A DNA stretch of 64,000 nt from Pseudomonas saxonica (lineage in GTDB: Bacteria; Pseudomonadota; Gammaproteobacteria; Pseudomonadales; Pseudomonadaceae). The position numbers were made by a program, and so were the translations under genes. The stretch lies in assembly GCF_007858365.1 (NCBI RefSeq), contig NZ_VFIO01000006.1:124001-188000 (forward strand), written 5' to 3'. The notes beneath the pieces are model-generated. The model did not search any database and had not been told where the DNA came from. It worked only from the letters and a program-made list of their open reading frames with translations. Shown here in pieces: positions 1 through 7,640 of the stretch (position 1 is its first letter; each line of letters begins with the position of its first letter).

Positions 1-539
1 CGCAACACCCAATGGCGCTGAAACTCGGTGCACAGGTTGACCACGCCGCCGGTCTGCGACTGCAACCGCTTGGCCGTATGATTGGCCAGTTTGGCCAGGG
101 TTTTGGTATGGGCAATTCCCACCCCTACCGGAATGCCCGTGCGTTGCACAAGGATGTGACGCAAGTGACGGCCCAGTGCATTGACATCATCAATGCCGGT
201 CAAGTCAGCAAAGCATTCATCAATGCTGTAGACCTCCACGGCAGGCACAAGCGACTCGATCACGCTCATCACCCGCTCACTCATATCGCCATACAGCGCA
301 TAGTTCGAGGAAAACGCCACAATGCCCAGTTGCGCCAACCGGTCTTTGATTTGAAAGTACGGCTCGCCCATTTTGATATGGGGCTTGGCATCATAGCTGC
401 GGGCAATCACACAACCGTCGTTATTGCTCAACACCACAATCGGGGTTTTGGCCAGATCGGGACGAAACACCCGCTCGCAACTGGCATAAAAACTGTTGCA
501 GTCGATCAGGGCAAACACCGGCGATGCCTTAATGCCCAT
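1..539 (-). CDS. umuC: DNA polymerase V catalytic subunit UmuC, partial
   Basis: Y-family translesion polymerase; only the first about 179 residues lie in the window and the 3' end runs off the left edge. The N-terminus reads MGIKASPVFALIDCNSFYASCERVF, the catalytic palm motif in which the first metal-binding Asp lies in ALIDCNSFYASCE. It is followed by VVLSNNDGCVIARS and by the second acidic motif in VEVYSIDECFADL, which carries the SIDE catalytic signature. The start ATG at 539 overlaps the 3' end of umuD by 11 bp, so the two are translationally coupled. Expression should follow the LexA box upstream of umuD. The gene looks intact as far as it is seen. Confidence 0.93.
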   Translation of the reverse strand, partial: MGIKASPVFALIDCNSFYASCERVFRPDLAKTPIVVLSNNDGCVIARSYDAKPHIKMGEPYFQIKDRLAQLGIVAFSSNYALYGDMSERVMSVIESLVPAVEVYSIDECFADLTGIDDVNALGRHLRHILVQRTGIPVGVGIAHTKTLAKLANHTAKRLQSQTGGVVNLCTEFQRHWVL

Positions 540-957
540 GGCTGCGCACGCTGTAGGTAATGACCCCCCAAATCGACAGGTCGTCGCCTTCCATCACATG
601 GCGGTCCGGGTATCTGGGGTTCTCCGAGCATAATATGACGCTCTTGCCGCGCAGGCACAGGCGTTTGCACAGCGGATCATTATTGAGCAGCGCCACGACG
701 ACATGCCCATGTGCCGGCTCGATTGAGCGATCAACCACCGCCAGATCACCGGCAAAAATCCCCACCCCCTGCATGCTGTCACCATCGATGGTCACCAGAT
801 AGACATGCGGGGCTCGAACGTTCAGCACCTCATCCAGCGAGATCTGCTTCTCCATATGATCTGTCGCGGGCGATGGAAACCCGGCAGGAATCTTGAACGC
901 ACACAGCGGCAAGCGAATCCCCCCACTTGCAAGGGGACCCAAAAGAGTGAAGCCCAT
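529..957 (-). CDS. umuD: UmuD, LexA-like self-cleaving subunit of DNA polymerase V
   Basis: Serine-lysine self-protease (S24 family, 142 aa) that is processed to UmuD' and joins UmuC in SOS translesion synthesis. The cleavage site is Ala25-Gly26 followed by FPSP, equivalent to Cys24-Gly25-FPSP of E. coli UmuD. The nucleophile is Ser61 in GDSM and the general base is Lys98 in the segment PLCKRL. Length matches the family. The start ATG at 957 sits 20 bp downstream of an SOS box, and the 3' end overlaps umuC. Confidence 0.95.
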   Translation of the reverse strand: MGFTLLGPLASGGIRLPLCAFKIPAGFPSPATDHMEKQISLDEVLNVRAPHVYLVTIDGDSMQGVGIFAGDLAVVDRSIEPAHGHVVVALLNNDPLCKRLCLRGKSVILCSENPRYPDRHVMEGDDLSIWGVITYSVRSHGH

Positions 958-977
958 GATACGCGCCCTCCAGTTAA

Positions 978-993
978 CTGTATGAATATACAG
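978..993 (-). promoter_or_regulatory. LexA (SOS) box of umuDC
   Basis: CTGTATGAATATACAG fits the CTG-N10-CAG LexA consensus with an almost perfect palindrome. The symmetry extends outward through AGTTAA/TTAACT on both sides (about 972-999). It lies 20 bp upstream of the umuD start, where LexA would block RNA polymerase. Confidence 0.9.
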
Positions 994-1202
994 TTAACTT
1001 TGTAGGACGCATCCGGTCAATTCTTCTGACAGATGTTTCTGACAGGCGGCCTTTCTATAGAAGGCGCTGTAAAAAAAAATGGATTTGAGTTCAACTGAGC
1101 GCCGCTGACTATCCGCCAGCCTGATGAGTGCTGTTGACTTCACTCAGACCAACGTATTCGTGGAAGAAAAGTCCTTAGATTTTTCCAGCTCAGGACGCTC
1201 TA

Positions 1203-2618
1203 ATGATGACCCAAATTTTGCCTGTCATTCTGTCTGGAGGCTCAGGTTCCAGGCTCTGGCCCCTCTCGCGCCAACTCACTCCCAAGCAGTTTCTGCCCTT
1301 GACGGGTGAGCTGTCGATGCTGCAAGTCACCCTGGAGCGATTACGCGGGCTCAATACCGCGGTGCCGCAACTGATCTGCAACGAGCAACATCGCTTTATA
1401 GCGGCCGAGCAACTGCGCCAACTGGGTCTTGAGCAGGCCAATATTTTGCTGGAGCCGGTGGGCCGCAATACCGCGCCGGCCATTGCGCTGGCGGCCCTGC
1501 AGGCGTGCAGTGAACAAGCAGACCCCCTCTTGCTGGTACTGCCAGCTGACCACCTGATTAAAGATGTACCCGCCTTTGAGGCCAGCATTCACACAGCCCT
1601 GCCTTTGGCACAGGCGGGCAAACTGGTGACGTTCGGGATTGTTCCCAGCCATCCTGAAACCGGCTACGGCTATATCGAAAAAGGCGAAACCATTGGCGCG
1701 GGAGGTTTTCGCGTAAAGCGCTTTGTGGAAAAACCAGACCACGACACAGCACGCGAGTACCTGACCCAGGGCGGTTACTTGTGGAACAGCGGCCTGTTTA
1801 TGTTTCGCGCCAAATGCTACCTGCAAGAGCTCGAACGTTATCGCCCGGACATTCTGGCCGCCTGCCGAACGGCATTGGCGGGTAGCACGCGCGATATGCA
1901 TTTCACACGCGTCGATGAAGCCGCTTTTGCAGCCTGTCCGGAAGACTCGATTGATTATGCCGTGATGGAAAAAACCGCTAATGCGGTGGTCGTGCCGCTC
2001 AACGCTGGATGGAGCGACATTGGCTCGTGGACGGCGCTCTGGGAGGTCAGTGACAAGGACGACCACGGCAATGTGTTCAAGGGTGACGTACTGAATCGGC
2101 AGTCGCGCAACACCTATGTCCATGCCGACAGCAGACTCGTCGCGGCAGTGGGCCTTGAAGACCTGGTGATTGTTGAAACAACGGATGCGGTGCTGGTGGC
2201 GCATAAAAATAATGTGCAAGAGGTGAAGCACATCGTCGAGCAACTCAAAAGCAGCTCACGCACCGAGCACTTGAACCAGCGCACCGTGTACCGCCCTTGG
2301 GGAATCTATGAATGCGTGGCCAATGGGCATCACTATCAGGTCAAGCGCATTACCGTAAAACCGGGTGCCAAACTGTCTGTGCAAATGCACCGGCACCGGG
2401 CCGAACACTGGATCGTGGTCAGCGGTACAGCCCGAGTGACCAATGGCGAGCGAACCTATCTTATTGGCGAGAACCAATCGACCTATATACCGATTGGACA
2501 GGTGCATGCACTGGAAAACCCGGGCCTCAACCCTCTGGAACTCATTGAAGTTCAATCGGGTTCATACTTGGGTGAAGATGACATCGTCCGCTTAGAGGAT
2601 AAATACGGGCGCTCATAA
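1203..2618 (+). CDS. Mannose-1-phosphate guanylyltransferase / mannose-6-phosphate isomerase
   Basis: Bifunctional type II enzyme (471 aa) of the AlgA/ManC/PslB/WbpW family. It makes GDP-mannose for alginate, Psl or O-antigen type polysaccharides. The N-terminal nucleotidyltransferase shows [12 protein letters not shown] (residues about 11-22) and the sugar-phosphate motif RFVEKPD near 180. The C-terminal cupin isomerase half (about 355-465) shows RPWGIYE, the KPGAKLS loop, and [17 protein letters not shown] with metal-binding His residues. ATG at 1203 and 1206 are both possible; the SD is weak. No other polysaccharide genes are adjacent, so which polymer it serves cannot be told, and no specific symbol is assigned. 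Confidence 0.93.
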   Translation: MMTQILPVILSGGSGSRLWPLSRQLTPKQFLPLTGELSMLQVTLERLRGLNTAVPQLICNEQHRFIAAEQLRQLGLEQANILLEPVGRNTAPAIALAALQACSEQADPLLLVLPADHLIKDVPAFEASIHTALPLAQAGKLVTFGIVPSHPETGYGYIEKGETIGAGGFRVKRFVEKPDHDTAREYLTQGGYLWNSGLFMFRAKCYLQELERYRPDILAACRTALAGSTRDMHFTRVDEAAFAACPEDSIDYAVMEKTANAVVVPLNAGWSDIGSWTALWEVSDKDDHGNVFKGDVLNRQSRNTYVHADSRLVAAVGLEDLVIVETTDAVLVAHKNNVQEVKHIVEQLKSSSRTEHLNQRTVYRPWGIYECVANGHHYQVKRITVKPGAKLSVQMHRHRAEHWIVVSGTARVTNGERTYLIGENQSTYIPIGQVHALENPGLNPLELIEVQSGSYLGEDDIVRLEDKYGRS

Positions 2619-2761
2619 CAACTATAAACACTGGGCCCGCACGACAAACAGCAACATCCCTGTTCAGTCATGAAATATGACATTACACTCTCGTCATTCA
2701 TGAATTTAGCGCAGGCGGTAATGCCTAAAAAGGCCGCCCCTCGGTAGGTGAGGTGGGACGT

Positions 2762-3466
2762 ATGCTTTTTTCAATATACCGAACTGACATATTCCCCCCC
2801 TCGGCGATCAGTTTCGTGCAAAACGAAGCGCTGCTGAATCACCTGAGAACAGTTATCAGCCCAGACACTATGCCGCTGGGCACGTTTAATAAAACAAAGG
2901 ACATGGACTATGATTTGAACAGCGTCAAAGCTGTTTTTATCGAAGCGGGTATAGCCAGTCACCTGGACGACAGTCTTGAAATAATCAAACAGGTTCGCAC
3001 AGTCAATCAACGGGCCTGCATCTTTGTTTTGGTGACGCATCCCGGTACGTTATCAAACGTTGACTATCATATTGCCGGCGCCGATTACTGCATAAAGTTA
3101 CCGGGTAATGAACAGGATAAAACACGCTTATTAGTGCGCGCACTTAACGAGTCTCGCTGGAACTACGCCCCTGTTCAGCTAAGGCTTGACCGCACGAAGT
3201 TACGCTTGTGCAGCGCCACCCGCACACTCGAACTCACACACACCGAGATGATGATTCTCGACACCTTGCTGCGCGCACCGCATCAGGTCATGAGTTATGA
3301 ACACCTCGTAAAAGCGCTGGCCGCGACCATTGTCTTTTACGACCCTAGAGCCCTGGAGAAAGCCATCAGTCGACTCCGGACAAAGATAAAAAACGCGCAT
3401 CAGCTCAAACTGATCTCCAGTGTTCGCAGTTTTGGCTATCGACTGCGCCGCTCAAGCGTGTACTGA
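2762..3466 (+). CDS. OmpR/PhoB-type winged-helix regulator with degenerate receiver
   Basis: About 234 aa. The C-terminal 100 residues (from RLDRTKLRLCSATRTLELTHTE to SVRSFGYRLRR) are a Trans_reg_C winged helix: beta platform, helix with LTHTEMMIL, recognition helix with DPRALEKAISRLRTKI, and the wing FGYRL. The N-terminal part has the alternating pattern of a receiver domain, but I do not find the canonical acidic pocket and phospho-Asp followed by a conserved Lys. It may be phosphorylation-independent. ATG at 2762 is preferred over GTG at 2753 because GAGG sits about 8 bases upstream. Follows the GDP-mannose enzyme on the same strand and precedes a second, shorter winged-helix gene. Confidence 0.75.
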   Translation: MLFSIYRTDIFPPSAISFVQNEALLNHLRTVISPDTMPLGTFNKTKDMDYDLNSVKAVFIEAGIASHLDDSLEIIKQVRTVNQRACIFVLVTHPGTLSNVDYHIAGADYCIKLPGNEQDKTRLLVRALNESRWNYAPVQLRLDRTKLRLCSATRTLELTHTEMMILDTLLRAPHQVMSYEHLVKALAATIVFYDPRALEKAISRLRTKIKNAHQLKLISSVRSFGYRLRRSSVY

Positions 3467-3543
3467 CACTAAGCACACCTGATGCCGTCATTCACGGTAC
3501 AGGTCTTCACCCAATAACTCTTCACGCAGGGAAGCGCTGAAAT

Positions 3544-3933
3544 ATGGACACCGCATTAAGCACACGACCTGAACATTGGGTATTCGATTTTACCGCCCGA
3601 GAACTGCGTACAACGCACATCTGCATTCACCTGACCTCGACCGAATCCCTGCTGATCAAAACGCTGATGCACAGCCACTCAAGAATTTGCAGTAAACAGG
3701 AGCTCATTCTGGGTATCGACAAAGACATACACCGTTATAGCGGCCTGGAGATGTGCTTGAGCCGCCTGCAACATAAATTCAAAGATGCCTTTGGCGAACG
3801 CCTATTCAGGTCCGTGCGCAACTGTGGTTACTGCCTGGTGCAAGATCTGCAAACCCCTCTCCCGAATGGCAAGGCGCTCGGCCAGTTGCACAGACATCAA
3901 GGTGCAGGCTCCTCACCTGTTTCTCAGGTATAG
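3544..3933 (+). CDS. Small stand-alone winged-helix DNA-binding protein
   Basis: 129 aa, essentially only a Trans_reg_C effector domain: FDFTARELRTTHICIHLTSTESLLIK, the recognition helix region YSGLEMCLSRLQHKFKDAF, and the wing VRNCGYCL. There is no receiver domain. It resembles the C-terminal half of the preceding regulator and begins 77 bp after it, so the two may derive from a duplication with loss of the sensor part. The C-terminal tail (about residues 105-129) has low structure content. Function unknown. Confidence 0.65.
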   Translation: MDTALSTRPEHWVFDFTARELRTTHICIHLTSTESLLIKTLMHSHSRICSKQELILGIDKDIHRYSGLEMCLSRLQHKFKDAFGERLFRSVRNCGYCLVQDLQTPLPNGKALGQLHRHQGAGSSPVSQV

Positions 3934-3981
3934 CAATTCCTCTGCCTAAGACTGCAACACCTGAAAGGCACACATCTTGCT

Positions 3982-4013
3982 CTGCTAACAATCAACATAC
4001 CGATAGCTAGCAA
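3982..4013 (+). promoter_or_regulatory. Tandem operator-like sites upstream of the GGT-family gene
   Basis: CTGCTAACAA (3982-3991) and TAGCTAGCAA (4004-4013) are 22 bp apart, two helical turns, just before the start at 4031. Closely similar sites with 21-bp spacing lie in front of the substrate-binding protein gene at the other end of the cluster (12207-12238). They are candidate targets of the GntR regulator at 5716. Confidence 0.5.
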
Positions 4014-4030
4014 AGAGTGAGTCTTTAACC

Positions 4031-5602
4031 ATGATCGCTACCTCCAGTCGTGCCGTGATCTGTACCCCCCATGCCGATGCAAGCGCCGCAGGCATGCGAA
4101 TTCTCGACGCGGGCGGAACAGCTATCGACGCGATGCTGGCAGCCAGCGCCATGCTTGCAGCGGTTTTCCCGCACATGACCGGCTTGGGCGGCGATGCCCT
4201 ATGGATGATCCACGACAGCAAGGTGCGCACCATCGTGGGGATTGGTCAGGCCGGGCAGTGTTTGCCTGAGGGTGCAACCATCACCTTGCGCGGGCCAGCT
4301 TCGGTTGCCAGCACGGCGGGCGCAATGGCGAGCTGGAAGAGCGCAGCGAACATCAGTCGCCATGAGTGGGGCTCCAGACTGGGCTGGGCCGATCTGTTAA
4401 CCGACGCCGCGTACGTGGCGCAGGCAGGCGCCAAGGTTTCGCAATCGCAGCTGTTCTGGCAAACCCTGCGCCAGCCACTGATCGAGCAATTACCGGACCT
4501 GCATCGTCTGTGCAAGACCGAAGGGCGCTGGCTGCGCGAAGGCGACACCCTGCGCCAGCCAGAGCTGGCCAATACCCTGCAGCATCTGGCGAAAAACGGC
4601 GTCGACGATTTTTACCACGGCGAACTGGCCCAGGCTTTTGGGGCCGCTTTTGATCGCCTCGGCTGTGGTTTGACCGCTGCTGATCTGGCCGCGACCCGCG
4701 CGCTCGAAGTCGCTCCCCTTTCGGTACGTTACCGCGAAGGCCGACTCTACAATGTCGCGCCACCCAGCCAGGGCTTATACACGTTGCAAGCCATGGCCGC
4801 GCTGCAACACAAACCGCTTGCGCACATCGACAACGGCAGCGCGCGCTACTATCACTCGCTGGTCGAAGCCATCAAGCAAGGGCTGCTGCGGCGCAATGCT
4901 CAGTTGTGCGATCCGCTGAGCAGGCCCTGGGATTTTGCGGCCACTCTGGAGAACCCGCAGACTCAAGCCTATGCCGACGCCATCAATGACCAGCAGGCTG
5001 CACCGTGGAACGAGCCGGGCCGCCCCGCCGATACGGTGTGGATGGCTGCGACGGATGCCCAGGGCCGCACGGCCTGCCTGATCCAAAGTCTTTTTCATGA
5101 CTTTGGATCAGGCTGCATTCTCGGTGACACCGGCGTGCTGTGGCAGAACCGCGCAGCCGGGTTCAACCCCAACCCGGAGCACGTTAACGCCTGGGCACCG
5201 GGCAAGCGTCCGGCCCATACCCTCAACCCGTCCTGCTACCTGGCAGATGATGGCCGACGCTGGTTCTTCGGCACCCAAGGGGGCGATGGTCAACCGCAAA
5301 CCCAGATGGTGCTGGCGACCCAGTTGATCGACTACCAGCAACCCATTGATCGGGCCCTGCAAACCCCGCGTTTTCTGCTGGGCCGCAGCTTTTTCGACAG
5401 CACTGACAATCTGAAACTGGAAAGGGACATGGGCGCCTCGACCATTGAAGGCCTTGCAACGCTGGGCCATGAGGTGGAAATCATCCCTGCCCTCAGCCCG
5501 ATGACCGGCCACGCCGGGATCATCGCCATTGATGCCAATAACCAACGCAGCGCCATGCATGACCCGCGGGGTGAAGGCACAGCCCTCGCTCAGCCACACT
5601 GA
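4031..5602 (+). CDS. Gamma-glutamyltransferase-family Ntn hydrolase (oxamate amidohydrolase HpxW-like subgroup)
   Basis: 523 aa, typical for the family. GGT proteins cleave themselves before a Thr that becomes the N-terminal nucleophile. Here Thr335 in ADTVWMAATD aligns with the TTH.S..D motif of classical GGT, but the following His and Ser are Trp and Ala. This DTVW variant, with FGSG and TGVLWQNR downstream, is what I recall for the HpxW/oxamate-amidohydrolase-like subgroup rather than glutathione GGT. The N-terminal part has the family's helix AAGMRILDAGGTAIDAM and GLGGD. No signal peptide is evident, so it is likely cytoplasmic. First gene of a transcription unit with the GntR regulator 113 bp downstream, and facing an amidohydrolase/ABC importer unit. 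The substrate is unknown; an amide released by or imported with that cluster is a guess. Confidence 0.8.
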   Translation: MIATSSRAVICTPHADASAAGMRILDAGGTAIDAMLAASAMLAAVFPHMTGLGGDALWMIHDSKVRTIVGIGQAGQCLPEGATITLRGPASVASTAGAMASWKSAANISRHEWGSRLGWADLLTDAAYVAQAGAKVSQSQLFWQTLRQPLIEQLPDLHRLCKTEGRWLREGDTLRQPELANTLQHLAKNGVDDFYHGELAQAFGAAFDRLGCGLTAADLAATRALEVAPLSVRYREGRLYNVAPPSQGLYTLQAMAALQHKPLAHIDNGSARYYHSLVEAIKQGLLRRNAQLCDPLSRPWDFAATLENPQTQAYADAINDQQAAPWNEPGRPADTVWMAATDAQGRTACLIQSLFHDFGSGCILGDTGVLWQNRAAGFNPNPEHVNAWAPGKRPAHTLNPSCYLADDGRRWFFGTQGGDGQPQTQMVLATQLIDYQQPIDRALQTPRFLLGRSFFDSTDNLKLERDMGASTIEGLATLGHEVEIIPALSPMTGHAGIIAIDANNQRSAMHDPRGEGTALAQPH

Positions 5603-5715
5603 TCGCTGGAAGCAGGCATTTGCCGGGCTCTGGCTGCTGGCGGATAATGCCGCCGATCGTCCACCCTCCACAGGTTTGTGGTGCGGCATGAGGCGTCTGG
5701 ACAACAGAGGAAAGG

Positions 5716-6408
5716 ATGGGCTTGAACACTGTCACCGCCAAACAGCTTGAGGTGCAACGTATCGTCGATGCGCTATTCAAGGCGATCGCCCAGCATCGCC
5801 TGCCGCCTGGCACACGGTTGATCGAAGCGCAGATTGTCGAGACCCTGCACGCCAACCGCAATCACGTGCAAGTAGCGTTACAGCGTCTGGCGATGCAAAA
5901 AGTGGTCACCATCGAAGCCAATCGCGGCGCCATGGTGGCCCAACCGACGGCAAAGGAAGCACGCGATATTTTCAGCGCCCGCCGAGCGATTGAGCGGGCA
6001 ATCGTCGAGGCCATCACCCCTGCAGCCATGCGTAAACATCGCCAGCGCATCGCCAGTCACATGAACAACGAACGCAAAGCCACGAGTGACACAGATCGAC
6101 GTGCCATCGTCCGTGAACTGAGCGAGTTTCACCTGCTGCTGGGCGAGATCAGTGGGAATGCCGTGCTCAGTGACATCCTGGCCAATCTGATGGTTCGCAG
6201 TTCATTGATCGTGGCGCTGTATCAACGTAATGATGTGCCCTCCTGTGCTTCAGATGAGCATCAGGAGATCATTACCGCACTGGAGAACGGCTATCACGCA
6301 AAAGCCGTAGCGGTCATGCTCGAACACCTTGAGGAACTTGAAAGCCAGTTAGCACTGGAAGAAAGTGCGCCTGAAGAGTTCAACCTCAAGCAGGCGCTGA
6401 CTGATTAA
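5716..6408 (+). CDS. GntR-family (FadR/FCD) transcriptional regulator
   Basis: 230 aa. N-terminal winged helix at about residues 12-75 (IVDALFKAIAQHRLPPGTRLIEAQIVETL, then NRNHVQVALQRLAMQKVV). C-terminal FCD effector domain at about 88-215 with the metal/ligand-binding pattern RRAIE, EFHLLLGEISGN and DEHQEIITALENG. It lies between the GGT-family gene and the convergent amidohydrolase operon, whose end overlaps it by 4 bp. It is the natural candidate to control both, through the shared GCTAGCAA sites at 3982-4013 and 12207-12238. Confidence 0.9.
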   Translation: MGLNTVTAKQLEVQRIVDALFKAIAQHRLPPGTRLIEAQIVETLHANRNHVQVALQRLAMQKVVTIEANRGAMVAQPTAKEARDIFSARRAIERAIVEAITPAAMRKHRQRIASHMNNERKATSDTDRRAIVRELSEFHLLLGEISGNAVLSDILANLMVRSSLIVALYQRNDVPSCASDEHQEIITALENGYHAKAVAVMLEHLEELESQLALEESAPEEFNLKQALTD

Positions 6409-7640
6409 CCTGCTGGAGTCGGTTTCATCAGTTGCCCCGCCGGGCGACTGAACGTCTGCCTACCGCCTTTGAAGCCCATCAACGGTGCGCTTATTTCGGC
6501 AATGACCGCCGCGGGCGAAGGCGCGTCGAACACGATGAAATCGGCGCGACAGCCGGGCAGCAGGCCGTAATCGGCCAACCGCAGCATACGGGCGGCCTCG
6601 CTTGACACCCACGCCAGACATTGCAGCAACTGCGCCGGCGTACCCATTTGACTGACGTTGGCGAACAGATTGGCCTGACGGACCAATGAAGCATCGCCAT
6701 AGGGCGTAAACGGGTTGCCAATGTTGTTGGTGGAGACCGAACAGGTCACACCGCACGCGCTCAAGTGTGCCAGTGGCGCCAGCCCTCTGGGTTTGTTGTG
6801 GAACGCCTCACGACCCATCAAGAACAAATCGGTACTGGGCAGGCAGGTCACCTGCACGCCCACTTTCGCCAGGTGCAGGCCCAGCGCCGTCAGTGGCTCT
6901 ATGGGCAAGGCCGACAACTTGGTCGCGTGGCCGATGGTGACGCGCGATCCCCAGCCGTACTCCTGCGTACAGCGAGCCACTTCCATGACGGTCATGCCTT
7001 CGGGGTTGAGGTCGAAATCCAGATGAAAATCCAGGTCACAGTCATAGCGCACAGCCAGCTCGAACAGGCGCTGGATCTGCCCGTTCGGGTCACTGTCCAT
7101 ATAGGGGCATCCACCGAGTACGGTTGCGCCACTGTCCAGTGCCTGGCACAACAGCGCCTCAGTACCCGGATTATTCAGCAACCCCTCTTGGGGAAATACA
7201 CAGATTTCCAGGCTGATGGCCCAGGCATAATCGGCTTGCAAACGGCGCACGGCATTGAAGCCGGTCATGCCAACCTGCGGGTCCAACTCAACATGGGTAC
7301 GCATGTGCGTGGTGCCTTGAACGATTGCTTTGTCGAGGACTTGAGCACCGCGCCGGTACACATCGTCCTCGGTAAACTCGGCTTTCGCTGCTCGGGTTTG
7401 AGCCACCGCTTCGGCCAACGTGCCTTCATGCAGATGACAGCGATGCATGATGCAGGCCTTGTCCAGATGAATGTGGGTTTCGACCAGGCCCGGCATCAAG
7501 AGCTGGCCACGCAAGTCCAGGGTTTGCCAATGGTTTACGTGGGCACTGAAGCGGGCAACGAAGTGACCGTTCTCGACATACAGCTCAGTCTCGCGGTTAT
7601 CGCTTCCCAACCGTGCATTAATGATTTTCAACGCGTTCAT
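6405..7640 (-). CDS. Cytosine-deaminase-like metal-dependent amidohydrolase
   Basis: 411 aa amidohydrolase-superfamily enzyme of the CodA/AtzC group. The metal-binding HxH is in VETHIHLDKA near residue 58. Further ligands are the His in LDFHLDFDLNPEG and the His in TIGHATKLS. The late motif reads STNNIGNPFTPYGDASLVRQANL, where classical cytosine deaminase has an Asp-containing GHDD/SDN motif. The Asn variant is one I associate with AtzC-like relatives. It probably hydrolyses a C-N bond in a cyclic amide or amidine; the substrate cannot be told. Its ATG overlaps the stop of the upstream ABC fusion gene by 4 bp, so it is co-translated with the importer. Confidence 0.85.
   Translation of the reverse strand: MNALKIINARLGSDNRETELYVENGHFVARFSAHVNHWQTLDLRGQLLMPGLVETHIHLDKACIMHRCHLHEGTLAEAVAQTRAAKAEFTEDDVYRRGAQVLDKAIVQGTTHMRTHVELDPQVGMTGFNAVRRLQADYAWAISLEICVFPQEGLLNNPGTEALLCQALDSGATVLGGCPYMDSDPNGQIQRLFELAVRYDCDLDFHLDFDLNPEGMTVMEVARCTQEYGWGSRVTIGHATKLSALPIEPLTALGLHLAKVGVQVTCLPSTDLFLMGREAFHNKPRGLAPLAHLSACGVTCSVSTNNIGNPFTPYGDASLVRQANLFANVSQMGTPAQLLQCLAWVSSEAARMLRLADYGLLPGCRADFIVFDAPSPAAVIAEISAPLMGFKGGRQTFSRPAGQLMKPTPAG

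Noticed and set aside
12..560. Plus-strand 182-codon frame over umuC
   Set aside because: It is antisense to a clear UmuC and shows no family signature.
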